Part shown: positions 9,731 through 20,300 of the stretch, in pieces
How the letters are laid out: the number at the start of each line of letters is the position of its first letter
Position numbering within the stretch: position 1 is the stretch's first letter
Assembly (NCBI RefSeq): GCF_003096415.1
Contig: NZ_QEKH01000021.1
Coordinates: forward strand, 26,163 to 90,162
DNA length: 64,000 nucleotides
Reading direction: 5' to 3'
Origin: Victivallis vadensis
GTDB taxonomy: Bacteria; Verrucomicrobiota; Lentisphaeria; Victivallales; Victivallaceae
Notes under the pieces: generated by a model
The model's database searches: none
What the model was told of the DNA's origin: nothing
Seen by the model: the letters and a program-made list of their open reading frames with translations, nothing else
Translations under genes and position numbers: made by a program

Positions 9731-10098
9731 CCTTGCCTCCGGCTGCTCGGGGCGCTTCGCCCAGTTACCGAAGCCGACGTTCGGCACCGACCGGCAAGGT
9801 GCCGGTGCCGGGTACGGTTTCGAGCTTTTTGCTGCGCAAAAATCTCAAAACCGGGGTTATTAATAATGGGTTGTGCAAGGTCTATCGGCAGTACTCGCCT
9901 CCGGGTGCTACCCGGTCGGGTTGCAAGGGCGAAGCGCCTTGCCCGTCGGAGACACTCCGTGGGCGAAACGCCCAGCTCAGGTGCCTGATTGAAAATCAGG
10001 CCGTGAGCCCACGGCGGTCTGCTGCCCGTCAGGGCAAGCAGACCCGCCTGCCGCGAAGGCGGCATGGCTTTCCACACGCGAATCGCCTCTGAAGCCGA
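9731..10098. repeat. dense array of stem-loops with dispersed GCAAGGTGCCG box
   Basis: No gene. At least eight consecutive hairpins can be drawn. Examples are GGGCG/CGCCC near 9750, CCGGCA/TGCCGG at 9792-9806, an imperfect 17-bp stem around TTTTTGC-tgc-GCAAAAA near 9830, CCGGGT-gct-ACCCGG near 9900, TGGGCG-aaa-CGCCCA near 9970, GCCTGAT/ATCAGGC near 9990 and GGTCTGCT/AGCAGACC near 10020. An outer stem CCGTGGG/CCCACGG encloses two of them, giving a branched fold. The box at 9792-9816 recurs at several loci in this window. Confidence 0.6.
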
Positions 10099-10099
10099 C

Positions 10100-10136
10100 A
10101 AAAAATCCCCGGAACGGCACTCGCGCCATCCCGGGG
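10100..10136 (-). terminator. Rho-independent terminator of the 14924-10156 operon
   Basis: On the minus strand CCCCGG (10131-10136) pairs with CCGGGG (10107-10112), with an inner GGC/GCC hairpin, followed by six T. It lies about 20 nt after the glycosidase stop. Confidence 0.85.
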
Positions 10137-10155
10137 AGGTCTGCTTATTCCCGAG

Positions 10156-13100
10156 TTACTCGAACAGCACAAACGGGAACCGGTCCGGATTCTTGTTCTC
10201 TCCGATTCCCGGAGCGATGTGCATCCAGCCGTCGCGTCCTTCGCCGTCATTGTCGTTCACCAGCAGATTGAACCGGATGCCCTGCTTCAGCAAGGCGGAA
10301 TCAGCGCCGACCGCGCTCTCCGGGATCGTCAGGTCGTAACAGGTTTCCGTCCCCTTGCGGGTGGTGACCAGCTTCAGTTTTCCGGCGGCGGCAGCACCGT
10401 CGAAACCGTCCGGAGCCTGGAACGGCATGATCTCGGATTTGCCGGAATTGAGATGCGAGAGGCCGAACTCCCAGTAACCGCGCTGGCCGGGCAGCTGGAA
10501 CGCAAACTGGATATTGTCGCCCTTCCAGACCTCAAACCCGCTGTAGGGCTGGTGATGCTTGTCGTCCGTGACCTTCACGAGCATGTGCATCGCACCGTCG
10601 GCTTCGCCGAGGTAGATTTTCGCGCTCAGATCGTCCGCGTTGCGCCAGACGCGGTGGGACATCGCCGGGTCAGCGGCGGTCAGCGAAACCACCTGCCCGC
10701 GCTTGTCCAACGTGAAATCCGGCTTACGGTCGAAATTCTTCCCGGCCGGAACCGCAACTGCGGTATTCACCGGAACCGTCATCGAACCGGCCCACGGCGT
10801 GCCGGCCAGCCGGTAGCCGACCGTCAGCTCCTTGCGGGAACCGTATTCGGGAGCCAGTGTGGAAGCGACCTCCGCGGCGAATTCCACCACCGCATTTTTC
10901 CCGGCGGCTACTTCGACTTCGCGCACTGTTTCCGCCGCCGTCAGCCCTTCCGGCAGGCCCGAAAGCTCCAGCCGGAATTTGCAGTCATGCTTCAGCGGGT
11001 TGAACACATTCAGCGAGAAGCGGAACGTCCGTCCCGGCACCGCCACACCACCGGCGGCGAGTTCGAGCAGCGTCCCGGCCGGTTCCGCACTCTGCGCTCC
11101 GGCGAGTTTCAGGGTATAGGGCAGCGCGGTCACCTCCAGCAGCGCCATGCCGTCAAGCAGCGCGACCGGGGTTTCATTGCCCATCAGGTCGATCGCGGCG
11201 GCGCTCTTCGCGTCGGTCTTCACCGCCAGCGTCATCGCGGAACCGAAACCGGATTCATCCCAGGCCGGAATCAGGATATCCCGGCCGTCCGCGAACACGA
11301 AGCCCCAGCGGTTGGTGCCCAGCTCCAGCTGCTTCACATAGTTCATCTCGCGGTACAGCCCGGCGAGCATGTTGTAGACCGAATAGACCGGCTTCGGCTG
11401 GAAGTCGTTGGTCAGCATGCCGTAGTTATGCTCGCCCTCCAGCGGGTCGAAACCGTCGTTGCGCAGGTCGTACCAGGTGTAGCCGATCGCGCCGCGACTC
11501 CACGCATACAGCAGCTTCTTGAACAGCGTCAGCGCCTGGTTGCGTTCCGAACCGTTCATCGAGTTGATCGCGGTTTCATTGGCGTACCACGACGCCGTGG
11601 TTCCGGTCTCTTTGCGCATCGGCACGAAGATGCCGTCGACCAGTTGCGCGAACTGGGCGAAAGAGCCGTGTTCGTGGTAGGCGTGCACGTCAAAGCTGCC
11701 CTTGGCCAGATTCAGATAGTCGCGGTGGAAGGTCGGGCTTTTCTTGCCGGGGTGGTCGGACAAAGTCGCGAAGCCGCCGGTCATCACGACCGATTCCGGC
11801 GCAACCTTTTTGACCTCCTCATAGGTGGCCTTCTGCAGCGCGACATATTCGTCGAGCGACATTTTGTTGAAGCCGGAGAGATCCGGTTCGTTCCAGACCT
11901 CCCAGTACCGGATCCGGCCCCGGTAACGCTCCGCCATCGTGCGGACATAGGTGCGCCATGCGTCAAGGTCAGGAGCGCAGCGGTTCCAGTCGAGCCAGTT
12001 TCTGGACTGCTGCGCCTCAAGCGGAGCGGCCCATTTCGCGGTAAAGGCGAACAACGCCTGATGCTCGATACCGAGCGCGCTGTAGAGGTTCACCAGGAAA
12101 TCCATCCGTTCCCAGTTCCAGACGTCGCGCTCCGGCTGGAGGCTGCCCCATTCGACGCTGTCGCGGATCACCTTCGCTCCGCAGGTCGCGGCGGCTTCCG
12201 CCTCCAGCAATTGTTCCATGATGCTCCAGCGGCCCGAATGGGTGCAGATGCTGAACAGAAACCCCGGAGCCAGCCCCGGAGTCGGCCCGGCAGGACGCAG
12301 GTAAGCGAAGCTGCGCACCGTGCGGTTGGAAGCCTCCGCGTTCCGCACCGTCGCCTCCACATCCCAGTGGCCCAGCAGGTCAGGCCGGAATTTCGGGGAA
12401 AGGCTCCGGCTCTCGCCCGGCTTGAGCGCGGCGCGGAAGCTCTCCCGGGCTGTCTTGCCGCTGAAATGGCGGAACGTCACGTCGATCGCGAACTCCCCGG
12501 CTTCGCCGGCCGTATTGGTGAAATTCAGCATCAGCGCATTTTCCATGCCGGTTTTCAGCACGCCGATGCCGTTGCCGGTCTGCACTTCAAAATCGACCGC
12601 CTCCGCCAGCGGCTGCGCCACCGACATGCGGCTGCCGGTCAGCACGACCGAACCGGGCGCACTGCCGGAATTGACCAGCGCCAGCCGTTCGACCCGGATC
12701 GGCAGCCGGACGTTTTTCATAAGTTCGGCAAGGTTGAAATTCAACACGTTCTTTCCGTTCTTCAACGCCAGTTCCGGCGACCGCAGCTCTTTGCCGGCCG
12801 CGTCGCGGAACACCCAGTACGCCTTCACCTGCCCGGCATTGAGCTGCGCGTCGAGCTGAATCCGGGTCGGGCGGGAGTTGAAGAACACCAGTTCCCCTTT
12901 CCGCTCCGCGATCGCCGTCTCTCCCCTGATATCGCCGACCGACAGCCCGTTTTCACCGAGGCTGAGTGTCCCGGTCCCCCAGTTCTTGCGGAATGCGTTC
13001 GCCAGGTCGAACGAATACAGCGTGCGAGTCGCATTCTGCGCCGCCCCGCCGGAAACCTCCGCGGTCAGCGACAGCAAATAGAACTTCGCCGAAGTTCCCG

Positions 13101-14088
13101 CCGGAGCGTAATCGACGCCGAAACCGCGCACCTTCCCCGGCTGGTCGAACTGATGGTCGGCATTGCCGCCCCAGCTGTTCTTCCATTCGCCCGGCGTGAC
13201 GGTCCAGCTCGCGTCGATCACTCCGCCCGCCGTGAAACTCAGCGCCTTGGAGTACTGGAAAATCTCATTGGAGGCGTCGCCCAGCCGCAGCCCGATGTTC
13301 CGGACCGGACACCCTGCCGGAGCGTAGAATTTCGCGTTCACCGTGACCTTGTTGAACTCCGGCAGCGCCAGCGGCCGATTGAACAATACTTCGATATATC
13401 TGGATTTCGACGGGTCCCAGCTTACTTCGATGCCCCGGCCATTCCCGTCCGGCACCGCCACATACGGCAACTCGACAGCATTCCGGTCGCCCGGCACGAA
13501 TTTCTTCGCCCCGGCATTCACCGCCAGCCGGAGCGGGGCCGCACTGCCGCCGTCTTCCGTTTCGGCGTCCACCGACACCAGCGTCAATTCCGTCGGAGCG
13601 GCGTTCCGGTCGTAATCGATGCTGAACGCATTCAGCCGCACCGGCTGGTCGAGCACCTTGTCGGCGTTCATGCCCCAGCTTTCAAATTTTTCAGCCGGAT
13701 TCACCTTCCAGAGGACTTCCAGAGTGCCGTCGGCGTTTTTGCTCACCGGCGCGGTGTACTGAAAGGTCTCCCCTTTGGCGTCCAGCAATCGCAGCCCCAT
13801 CCGCCCCACCGGAGAACCGGCGGGGGCCCGGAATTTCATGCCGACCCGGGCATTGGCGAAACGCGGCAGCGTGACCGGCTTTTGAAAAGCCAGTTCAACA
13901 TAGGGAGAGGCTTTTGGCTCCCACGCAAACGTCAGGGAGCCATTCTCCGTCGCAAACGGCTTCGGTTCGAGGCCCGGCGCATTGCGGACCACGCCCGCGT
14001 CGAACGCGACCGGCGCTCCGGCCAATGCCGCCGACGCGAACAGAACCGCGCCGACGCCCCCCATCTGGAGATGTTTTCCTGCTTTCAT
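10156..14088 (-). CDS. secreted clan GH-A glycosidase, GH39-like, with CBM9-like tail
   Basis: 1310 residues, exported by a signal peptide (MKAGKHLQMGGVGAVLFASAAL). The ATG at 14088 is preferred because AAAGGA lies 6 nt upstream. Two similar beta-sandwich modules occupy about residues 25-350 (MGLRLLDAKGETFQY and IGLRLGDASNEIFQY), probably carbohydrate-binding. A TIM-barrel follows from about 610 to 950: YWEVWNEPDL near residue 732 gives the acid/base Glu and WYANETAI near 838 the likely nucleophile, as in GH39/GH5-type retaining enzymes. About 1115-1310 (WKGDNIQFAF) resembles family 9 carbohydrate-binding modules. It follows the prepilin-like gene by 20 nt, so the two form one operon. The substrate is not readable; a beta-linked plant or host glycan is likely. 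Confidence 0.8.
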   Translation of the reverse strand: MKAGKHLQMGGVGAVLFASAALAGAPVAFDAGVVRNAPGLEPKPFATENGSLTFAWEPKASPYVELAFQKPVTLPRFANARVGMKFRAPAGSPVGRMGLRLLDAKGETFQYTAPVSKNADGTLEVLWKVNPAEKFESWGMNADKVLDQPVRLNAFSIDYDRNAAPTELTLVSVDAETEDGGSAAPLRLAVNAGAKKFVPGDRNAVELPYVAVPDGNGRGIEVSWDPSKSRYIEVLFNRPLALPEFNKVTVNAKFYAPAGCPVRNIGLRLGDASNEIFQYSKALSFTAGGVIDASWTVTPGEWKNSWGGNADHQFDQPGKVRGFGVDYAPAGTSAKFYLLSLTAEVSGGAAQNATRTLYSFDLANAFRKNWGTGTLSLGENGLSVGDIRGETAIAERKGELVFFNSRPTRIQLDAQLNAGQVKAYWVFRDAAGKELRSPELALKNGKNVLNFNLAELMKNVRLPIRVERLALVNSGSAPGSVVLTGSRMSVAQPLAEAVDFEVQTGNGIGVLKTGMENALMLNFTNTAGEAGEFAIDVTFRHFSGKTARESFRAALKPGESRSLSPKFRPDLLGHWDVEATVRNAEASNRTVRSFAYLRPAGPTPGLAPGFLFSICTHSGRWSIMEQLLEAEAAATCGAKVIRDSVEWGSLQPERDVWNWERMDFLVNLYSALGIEHQALFAFTAKWAAPLEAQQSRNWLDWNRCAPDLDAWRTYVRTMAERYRGRIRYWEVWNEPDLSGFNKMSLDEYVALQKATYEEVKKVAPESVVMTGGFATLSDHPGKKSPTFHRDYLNLAKGSFDVHAYHEHGSFAQFAQLVDGIFVPMRKETGTTASWYANETAINSMNGSERNQALTLFKKLLYAWSRGAIGYTWYDLRNDGFDPLEGEHNYGMLTNDFQPKPVYSVYNMLAGLYREMNYVKQLELGTNRWGFVFADGRDILIPAWDESGFGSAMTLAVKTDAKSAAAIDLMGNETPVALLDGMALLEVTALPYTLKLAGAQSAEPAGTLLELAAGGVAVPGRTFRFSLNVFNPLKHDCKFRLELSGLPEGLTAAETVREVEVAAGKNAVVEFAAEVASTLAPEYGSRKELTVGYRLAGTPWAGSMTVPVNTAVAVPAGKNFDRKPDFTLDKRGQVVSLTAADPAMSHRVWRNADDLSAKIYLGEADGAMHMLVKVTDDKHHQPYSGFEVWKGDNIQFAFQLPGQRGYWEFGLSHLNSGKSEIMPFQAPDGFDGAAAAGKLKLVTTRKGTETCYDLTIPESAVGADSALLKQGIRFNLLVNDNDGEGRDGWMHIAPGIGENKNPDRFPFVLFE

Positions 14089-14108
14089 CGGAATCCTTTC
14101 TTTATTTC

Positions 14109-14924
14109 TCAAAGTCCATAAGGCGCACGCGCCAGATGCCAGTTCACTTCATCGCGCTTCACTGAATCGACGTGGCCATCGAACCACATCACCGGTTTCA
14201 TGCCGCCATGCCGGAACGAAGTGCCGAACGCATCCATCGCCCCGGTGCCGCGGTTCGCGCTGTTGAAAATATCGCCTCCCTGAATCATCGGCGTATTGTT
14301 GTCACTTGAATTGTTTTCAAAACCAAGCTCGGAGACAAACAGCAATTCAGACGGCGTGGGACGGGACACTGCAGCGCTCGGACTCCGCCGGCACCTGGAT
14401 TCTGGCATTGAATAGAGGCCATTGCAGTCCTTTATATTCTTTCCCAGCGGAGCCACCAGATTGGTCATGTCAAAACTGGTATAAGGTTTGCAGAACGTAC
14501 TCATGGAATAGCAATAGAAGTTAAGTCCGGGAATCGTAGCCATTGAGGCACAGCGAAAGATGCCGGTGTTGCGCAGCTCCGACCATTCATCCCAATTCTT
14601 CGGCTTCTTGTTGATCGAAAGATAAGGCATCACCTTGTAGTGCCAGATATCCAGATTCAAATTCTCCTCATTGTACTGCGGCCAGGCGGCCGGGTAATAT
14701 TTATAATCCCCGGCATACAGCGACAGGCCGGTGAAAATCTGCTTCAGGTTATTGGTGCATTTGGATTTCTTGGCGACCTCGCGCGCCTTGTTCAGCGCCG
14801 GCAGCAGCATCGCCGCCAGAATCGCGATAATCGCAATCACCACAAGAAGTTCAATAAGTGTGAACCTCAACCCATTCTGCCGCATAATGTGCAGTATGTT
14901 GCGTTTATTCTGCTTGTTTTTCAT
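14109..14924 (-). CDS. prepilin-like (pseudopilin) protein, H-x9-DG type
   Basis: 271 residues. After a positively charged leader comes [20 protein letters not shown], the prepilin peptidase/N-methylation signature with Glu at +5, then [21 protein letters not shown]. The tail has [13 protein letters not shown], the H-x9-DG motif of the DUF1559-like family common in Planctomycetes and Lentisphaerae. It should be inserted in the inner membrane and cleaved by a PilD-type peptidase. It is the first gene of an operon with the glycosidase at 10156-14088. No pilus or type II secretion machinery is encoded in this window. Confidence 0.85.
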   Translation of the reverse strand: MKNKQNKRNILHIMRQNGLRFTLIELLVVIAIIAILAAMLLPALNKAREVAKKSKCTNNLKQIFTGLSLYAGDYKYYPAAWPQYNEENLNLDIWHYKVMPYLSINKKPKNWDEWSELRNTGIFRCASMATIPGLNFYCYSMSTFCKPYTSFDMTNLVAPLGKNIKDCNGLYSMPESRCRRSPSAAVSRPTPSELLFVSELGFENNSSDNNTPMIQGGDIFNSANRGTGAMDAFGTSFRHGGMKPVMWFDGHVDSVKRDEVNWHLARAPYGL

Positions 14925-14989
14925 ATTTCAGCCCTTTCTGTTCCATATTTTTAATGTTGGTTCCCTCAAGGCGGCAAACATATTGCACA

Positions 14990-15049
14990 TTATACAAAAT
15001 CATCTACATATATTATAATATTTAGCGGCATATATTCTTTTAATTTCAT
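14990..15049 (-). CDS. possible 19-residue peptide behind a perfect Shine-Dalgarno
   Basis: Between the regulator stop (15094) and the prepilin start (14924) the minus strand has AGGAGG (15055-15060), 5 nt, then ATG and a short frame encoding MKLKEYMPLNIIIYVDDFV. The frame is A/T-rich. It may be a leader peptide, a remnant of a gene start, or chance. No homologue is recognised. Confidence 0.25.
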   Translation of the reverse strand: MKLKEYMPLNIIIYVDDFV

Positions 15050-15093
15050 AACTTCCTCCTGTAAGTTGAAACATTACCGAAAACCATTGATTT

Positions 15094-16152
15094 CTAAACA
15101 ACCTGCCGGACCGGAAGCTGCCGGACCGTTTTGCGGACGGCCATCACCGGCGGCACATTCACCTGCGTCCTGAATCCCTCGTGATGGCCGAGAATATGAT
15201 ACGCCATCGTCGCCACCTCCTGCGCGATCTGACTGCGCGGGGTGTCCACCGTGGTCAACCGTTCGATTCCCGGCACTTTGACATTGCCGCATCCGAGGAT
15301 GCTCAATGTCTCCGGGACCTCAATCCCCAACGCCTCGAACTCCCGGAGCGCGACCAGCGCGCCGTAATCGGAGATCGCGAACATCGCGGTAAAATCGAAC
15401 TCCCCGTCGGCGAACCGCCTCGCAAACTCCCGGATCTTCGCTTCCGGGCGGTCGCCGGAACGCATACCGCAATCCAGCAGCGTCACCTTGCAACCGCTGG
15501 CGGACGCCGCGAAATTAAAACTTCCCACCACGGTTTCCGAGGTCAGCACATGCGGTTCGCAATACAGAAATCCCAGACGGTCATGGCCGTTTTCGGTCAG
15601 GTGGCGTACCGCGAGCATCCCCACCGCATTATTGTCGCCGCACACATAACGGATGCCTTCCAGCGGCACCGCGTTGCTGCACAGAATCACCGGAGCCACC
15701 GACTGGGTCAGCATCATCACCTGTTCGGGCCGGAGCCGGTCGATCGAAGCGGCGTCCAGCACAATCAGGTCGGCGCTGTATTCGTTGAGATGGGCGAAAA
15801 TGTCCACCCGGTAGTCGTACCGGCACACCTCCAGCTCCATCGGGAACTGCCGGACCGCCTCTATGAGCATATCCCGGTTGCGGTCCAAATAGGCGCTCTC
15901 CCAGTTCGGCTGGAGCATCAGCACGTGAAAGCAGGCCTGCCGCTCGCGCCGGACGAACGAGCCGCGGCCGACGAAAGACTCGACCAGCCCTTTCTCCTTC
16001 AGGCGCCTCACCGCCGCCGTGACCGTGACCAGGCTCAGGCCGTATTCCGCCATCAGCTGCCGGACGGTCGGAAACGCCTCCTGATCCCGCATGCGCATCA
16101 CCCGCTGGTGCAGTTGCCGGTACAGCCAGTCGCTCTTATTTTCACTTTCCAT
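15094..16152 (-). CDS. GntR-type regulator with LacI-like sensor domain
   Basis: 352 residues. The first about 75 are a winged helix of the GntR class (FPTVRQLMAEYGLSLVTVTAAVRRLKEKGLVESFVGRG). The rest is a periplasmic-binding-protein fold of the LacI/GalR kind (VAPVILCSNAVP, DNNAVGMLAVRHLTENGHDRLGFLYCEP), as in B. subtilis AraR, which binds a sugar. ATG at 16152 has GGAG upstream; the TTG just before it is less likely. It sits directly upstream of the prepilin-glycosidase operon, on the same strand, and probably controls it. Two inverted repeats upstream (16168-16250) suggest autoregulation. Confidence 0.8.
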   Translation of the reverse strand: MESENKSDWLYRQLHQRVMRMRDQEAFPTVRQLMAEYGLSLVTVTAAVRRLKEKGLVESFVGRGSFVRRERQACFHVLMLQPNWESAYLDRNRDMLIEAVRQFPMELEVCRYDYRVDIFAHLNEYSADLIVLDAASIDRLRPEQVMMLTQSVAPVILCSNAVPLEGIRYVCGDNNAVGMLAVRHLTENGHDRLGFLYCEPHVLTSETVVGSFNFAASASGCKVTLLDCGMRSGDRPEAKIREFARRFADGEFDFTAMFAISDYGALVALREFEALGIEVPETLSILGCGNVKVPGIERLTTVDTPRSQIAQEVATMAYHILGHHEGFRTQVNVPPVMAVRKTVRQLPVRQVV

Positions 16153-16167
16153 CAAACCGCTCCGTTT

Positions 16168-16250
16168 GAATGTATTTGCGATAGATACATTCGTTTCAAA
16201 TAAAAAACGCGAAATCCGCGCCGCATGATTGTATTTACCATGAATACATT
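16168..16250 (-). promoter_or_regulatory. two palindromic operator candidates upstream of GntR gene
   Basis: GAATGTAT (16168-16175) and ATACATTC (16185-16192) form one inverted repeat with a 9-nt centre. TGTATT (16230-16235) and AATACA (16243-16248) form a second. Both share TGTAT/ATACA half-sites. The remaining gap to the apbE stop (16250-16381) is A/T-rich, with a small CTCCG/CGGAG hairpin and no gene. Confidence 0.5.
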
Positions 16251-16381
16251 TTAATTATACCAAAAAAGATTTAAAAAAGCAAGAGGGGGACAGGAAAAAA
16301 ATCAAAAAAAATGCCCCAAAATGCTGTTTCTCCGGATTTCGGAGCAACGGGCGCTTCCGGCAAGAGATTCACCGCCGTTTT

Positions 16382-17371
16382 TTACGGAGCCGTGGAAAAG
16401 ATCACCTGAACGCCCGGGAACTCCCGTTCGGCGCGCTCTCCCAGCTCCTCGCCCTCCAGAAATACACTGGTCGAAAGCCAGTCGGCCAGCATTGCGGAGG
16501 GTGCGATCACCGTCACCGAATAGTCCGCCTGCGTCGGCAACCCGGTTTTGGGATTCATGATATGCCCATACCGCTGCTTGCCGATCGTCACATAGCGCTC
16601 ATAATCGCCGGAGGTCGAAACGGAGGCGTTTCGCAGTTCCAGCGGTTCGGGCAGAAGCTCATCCCGATTTTTCGGGTTGCGGATGCCGACCCGGTAGAAC
16701 GGCTTGCCCGGCGGCGGCTCCGGCAGCAGCCGCAGGTTGCCGCCGAGGTCGATCACGCCGCGCCGGATGCCCGCCTGCAGCGCAGCTTCAGCGGCCTGGT
16801 CGACCGCGTATCCCTTGGCGATGCCGCCGAGGTCGAACGCCATGCCCGGCACCGTGAATTTCACTGTCTGCTTTTCATCGTCAAAGACCACTTTATCGAG
16901 CCCGACGCGTTTTTTCGCTTCGGCGATCTCCGCTTCGGAGGGCAGCGAGTCGCCGCGCCTGCGGTAGAAGCCCCACAGATCCATCAGCGGCTTGGCGGTG
17001 ATGTCGAATGCGCCGCCGCTGAATTCATACGCCTGCCGCGCTTCGCTGAGCAGCACCCAAAGTTCGTCCGAACAACCGAACGGAGCCTCCGCCGCACTGC
17101 GGTTGAGCTTGGCAAGCTCACTCTCAGGATCGTACAAATTACAGGCCCGAACCACGCGGTCAAATTCGGCGCGGCCGTTTTTCGCGGCCAGCTCCGCTTT
17201 TTCCGGCGCTCCCCAGAAGGTGAAAGCCGCCCCCGTTCCCATCGTCGGGAACGAGTGCTCCAGCTTCTTCAGGCCGGCCCGCTGTACGGCAAAGGCCGAC
17301 GCGAAACCGGCCGCAACCAACACCAGCAGGAGGGCTCCCGCCAGACCGAACCGGGTACGCGCCGTCATCAT
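16382..17371 (-). CDS. apbE: FAD:protein FMN transferase, ApbE
   Basis: 329 residues with an N-terminal export or anchor segment (FGLAGALLLVLVAAGFASAFA). ApbE attaches FMN from FAD to a Thr of target proteins such as Rnf/Nqr subunits outside the inner membrane. Family landmarks are HSFPTMGTGAAF, the flavin-site stretch MAFDLGGIAKGYAVDQ, GVIDLGGNLRLL, SGDYERYVTIGKQRYGHIMN and PKTGLP. It starts 1 nt after the ileS stop (tandem ATG at 17371/17368), so it is translationally coupled to ileS. No flavinylated target is encoded in this window. Confidence 0.9.
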   Translation of the reverse strand: MMTARTRFGLAGALLLVLVAAGFASAFAVQRAGLKKLEHSFPTMGTGAAFTFWGAPEKAELAAKNGRAEFDRVVRACNLYDPESELAKLNRSAAEAPFGCSDELWVLLSEARQAYEFSGGAFDITAKPLMDLWGFYRRRGDSLPSEAEIAEAKKRVGLDKVVFDDEKQTVKFTVPGMAFDLGGIAKGYAVDQAAEAALQAGIRRGVIDLGGNLRLLPEPPPGKPFYRVGIRNPKNRDELLPEPLELRNASVSTSGDYERYVTIGKQRYGHIMNPKTGLPTQADYSVTVIAPSAMLADWLSTSVFLEGEELGERAEREFPGVQVIFSTAP

Positions 17372-17372
17372 G

Positions 17373-20300
17373 CTACGCCTTCACCACCGACACGAAGCAG
17401 GCGGCGCCGTTCACATCCAGCTCCTGCTCATTGTCGCCGGTTCCGGCGGCCAGTTCGACCGCAAGGGTTTCGTCGGAGATATAGCTGTGGAAGTTCCGCA
17501 CCGCGGCCTCCCATTCAGCCGGGACACGGTACTTCACCGCGATCCGGTCCGTGACCTCGAACATCAGCTCCTTGCGGATATTCTGGATCCTGCTGACCAG
17601 CTCGCGGGCGAATCCTTCCTGCTCCAGCTCCGGTGTCAGCTCGGTCGCCAGCGCGATGGTCACGCCGTTTTCGCTGGAGGCGACCAGACCGGCCTTCTCC
17701 TCGCGCTGGATGATCAGGTCGTCCGCGCCGATTTCAGCGGTCGAACCGTCGGGCAGCGTGACCGACGCGCTTTTTCCCGCCAGAATTTCACCGATTTCGC
17801 GGCCGGAAAACGCGGCGATCACCGCGGCGGCGGCCTTCATGTTCTTGCCGAGGCGGCTGCCGAGCGCCTTGAAATTCGCCTTGCAGCTGCGGTGGACCAA
17901 CGCCTCCTCGTCATCGCTGAATTCGACGTTCTTCACGTTCAATTCCTCGGCGATGATCCATGCGGTGTCCTCCAGCATCCGGCGCGCTTCGGCGTTCGCG
18001 GCGACCAGCACGGCGCGGGCCAGCGGCTGACGCACTTTCAGGTTGTGGGCGGTACGCAGGAAACGGCCCTGCGAAACCGCGCTCATGGTCAGCGCCATCT
18101 GCCGTTCCAGATATTCATCGCGGCAGTCGGCCGGTTCAGGATAGTCGCACAGATGGACCGACTCCGGCATTTCCTCCGTGCGCAGCGCCCGGTAGATCGC
18201 CTCGGTCGTGAACGGGATGAACGGCGCGGCGGTCTTCGCGAAGGTCAGCAGCACATAGTGCAGCGTCGCGTAAGCTTCCTGCTTGTCGGCGTCGTCGCTG
18301 GACTTCCAGAAACGGCGGCGGCTGCGCCGGATGTACCAGTTGGTCAGGTCGTCGATGAAGCGGCTGAACCGGTTCGCGGCCTTCTGCAGGTTGTATGCAT
18401 CGAGTTCGCCGCGGATTTCCTCGACCATCTGCGACGCGGAGGAGAGAATCCAGCGGTCCAGCACGTTCGACGCGTGCGCCGGCGGCTTCACTTCGCCCCT
18501 GCCCGGATTGTAGTGATCCACATTCGCGTAGGTGGTGAAGAACGCCAGCGCGTTCCACATCGGGATCATGATGCCGCGCAGCACCTCCTTGACGCCCGCC
18601 TCGGAGAACTTCAGGTCCTCGGCGCGCACCACCTGGCTGCCGAGCATGAAGAGCCGCACCGCGTCCGCGCCGTAGGTGTTGACCACCACCATCGGGTCGG
18701 GATAGTTGCGCAGCCGCTTGGACATCTTCTGGCCGTTTTCCGCCAGCACCAGCCCGTTGACCACCACGTTCTTGAACGGGGGCCGGTCGAACAGCGCGGT
18801 CGCCAGCACCACCAGCGTGTAGAACCAGCCGCGGGTCTGGTCGAGCCCCTCGGCGATGAAGTCCGCCGGGAAGTTCTCCTCGAAATGCCGTTTGTTTTCA
18901 AACGGATAGTGCTGCTGGGCATACGGCATCGAACCGGATTCAAACCAGCAGTCAAACACCTCAGGCACCCGTTTCAGCGGCGACTTGCCGGTCGGGGAGG
19001 GGATTTCGATCTTGTCCATGAAATGCTTGTGCAGGTCGTCGATCTTTCTGCCGGTCAGCTGCTCCAGCTCTCCGGCGCTGCCGACCACGATCACCTCGCC
19101 CTCGTCGTTACGCCAGATCGGCAGCGGCGTGCCCCAGTAGCGGTTGCGGCTGATCGCCCAGTCGCGGGCGTTTTCGAGCCACTTGCCGAACCGGCCGTCG
19201 CGCAGGTGCGCCGGAACCCAGTTGATCGACTGGTTGTTTTCGACCATCTTCTCCTTGATCGCCTCGACCTTCACGAACCAGGTGGAGATCGCGCGGTAGA
19301 TCAGCGGGCCGTCGTCACGCCAGCAGTGCGGATAGCTGTGCTTGATCTGGCCGCGGTGAACCAGTTTGCCCTCATCCTTCAGCCGCTGCATGATATCCTT
19401 GTCCACCGACTTGACCGGGCGGCCCTGATAGTCGGGAACTTCGGCGGTGAAGCGGCATTCGCCGTCGATCGGACAGACCTCCGGAAGTCCTGCCGCCTTG
19501 CAGACCGCGTTGTCGTCCTCGCCGAAGCCCGGAGCGGTATGCACGATGCCGGTGCCGTCCTCGGTGCTGACGAAACCGGCGGAAAGCACCTGAAACGCCC
19601 CCTGCTCCGCCAGGTTTTCAAAGTACGGGAAGAGCGGCTCATAGCGGCGGCCGACCAGTTCGGCCCCCTTGCCCTGCCAGACCACCTCCGGCGCCTCCTT
19701 GTAATAGGCGCCGACGCGGGCGGCAGCCATGATGTAGAAGTCGCCGCCGTCCTTGATCTTCACATAGTCGATGTCGGGGCCGACGGTCAGCGCGAGGTTC
19801 GACGGCAGCGTCCACGGCGTGGTCGTCCACGCGAGGAAGTAGGTATTCTCCTCCCCCTTCACCTTGAAGCGGATCGTGATCGCCGGGTCCACCACATCCT
19901 TGTACCCCTGGTTGGCCTCGAAGTTGGAGAGCGGCGTCGCGCAGCGCGGGCAGTACGGCAGGATTTTATACCCCTCGTAAACCAGCCCCTGATCCCACAG
20001 GTTCTTGAACACCCACCAGATCGACTCCATGAAGCTGCGGTCCATCGTGCGGTAGCCGTTGCGGAAATCCACCCAGCGCCCCATCCGGTTCACGATCTTC
20101 TCCCACTCGGAGGTGTAGCGCAGCACGATCGAACGGCACGCCTCGTTGAACTTATCGATACCGTAGGCCTCGATATCGCGCTTGCTGGAGAGATTCAGCT
20201 GCTTTTCCATCTCGTTCTCGACCGGCAGCCCGTGGCAGTCCCAGCCGAAGCGGCGCTCGACGTACTTGCCGCGCATGGTCTGGTAGCGGGGCACCACGTC

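Noticed and set aside
9731-10098. Integron attC-like cassette sites
   Set aside because: No core-site pairs, no integrase and no cassette genes; the hairpins differ in size and sequence.
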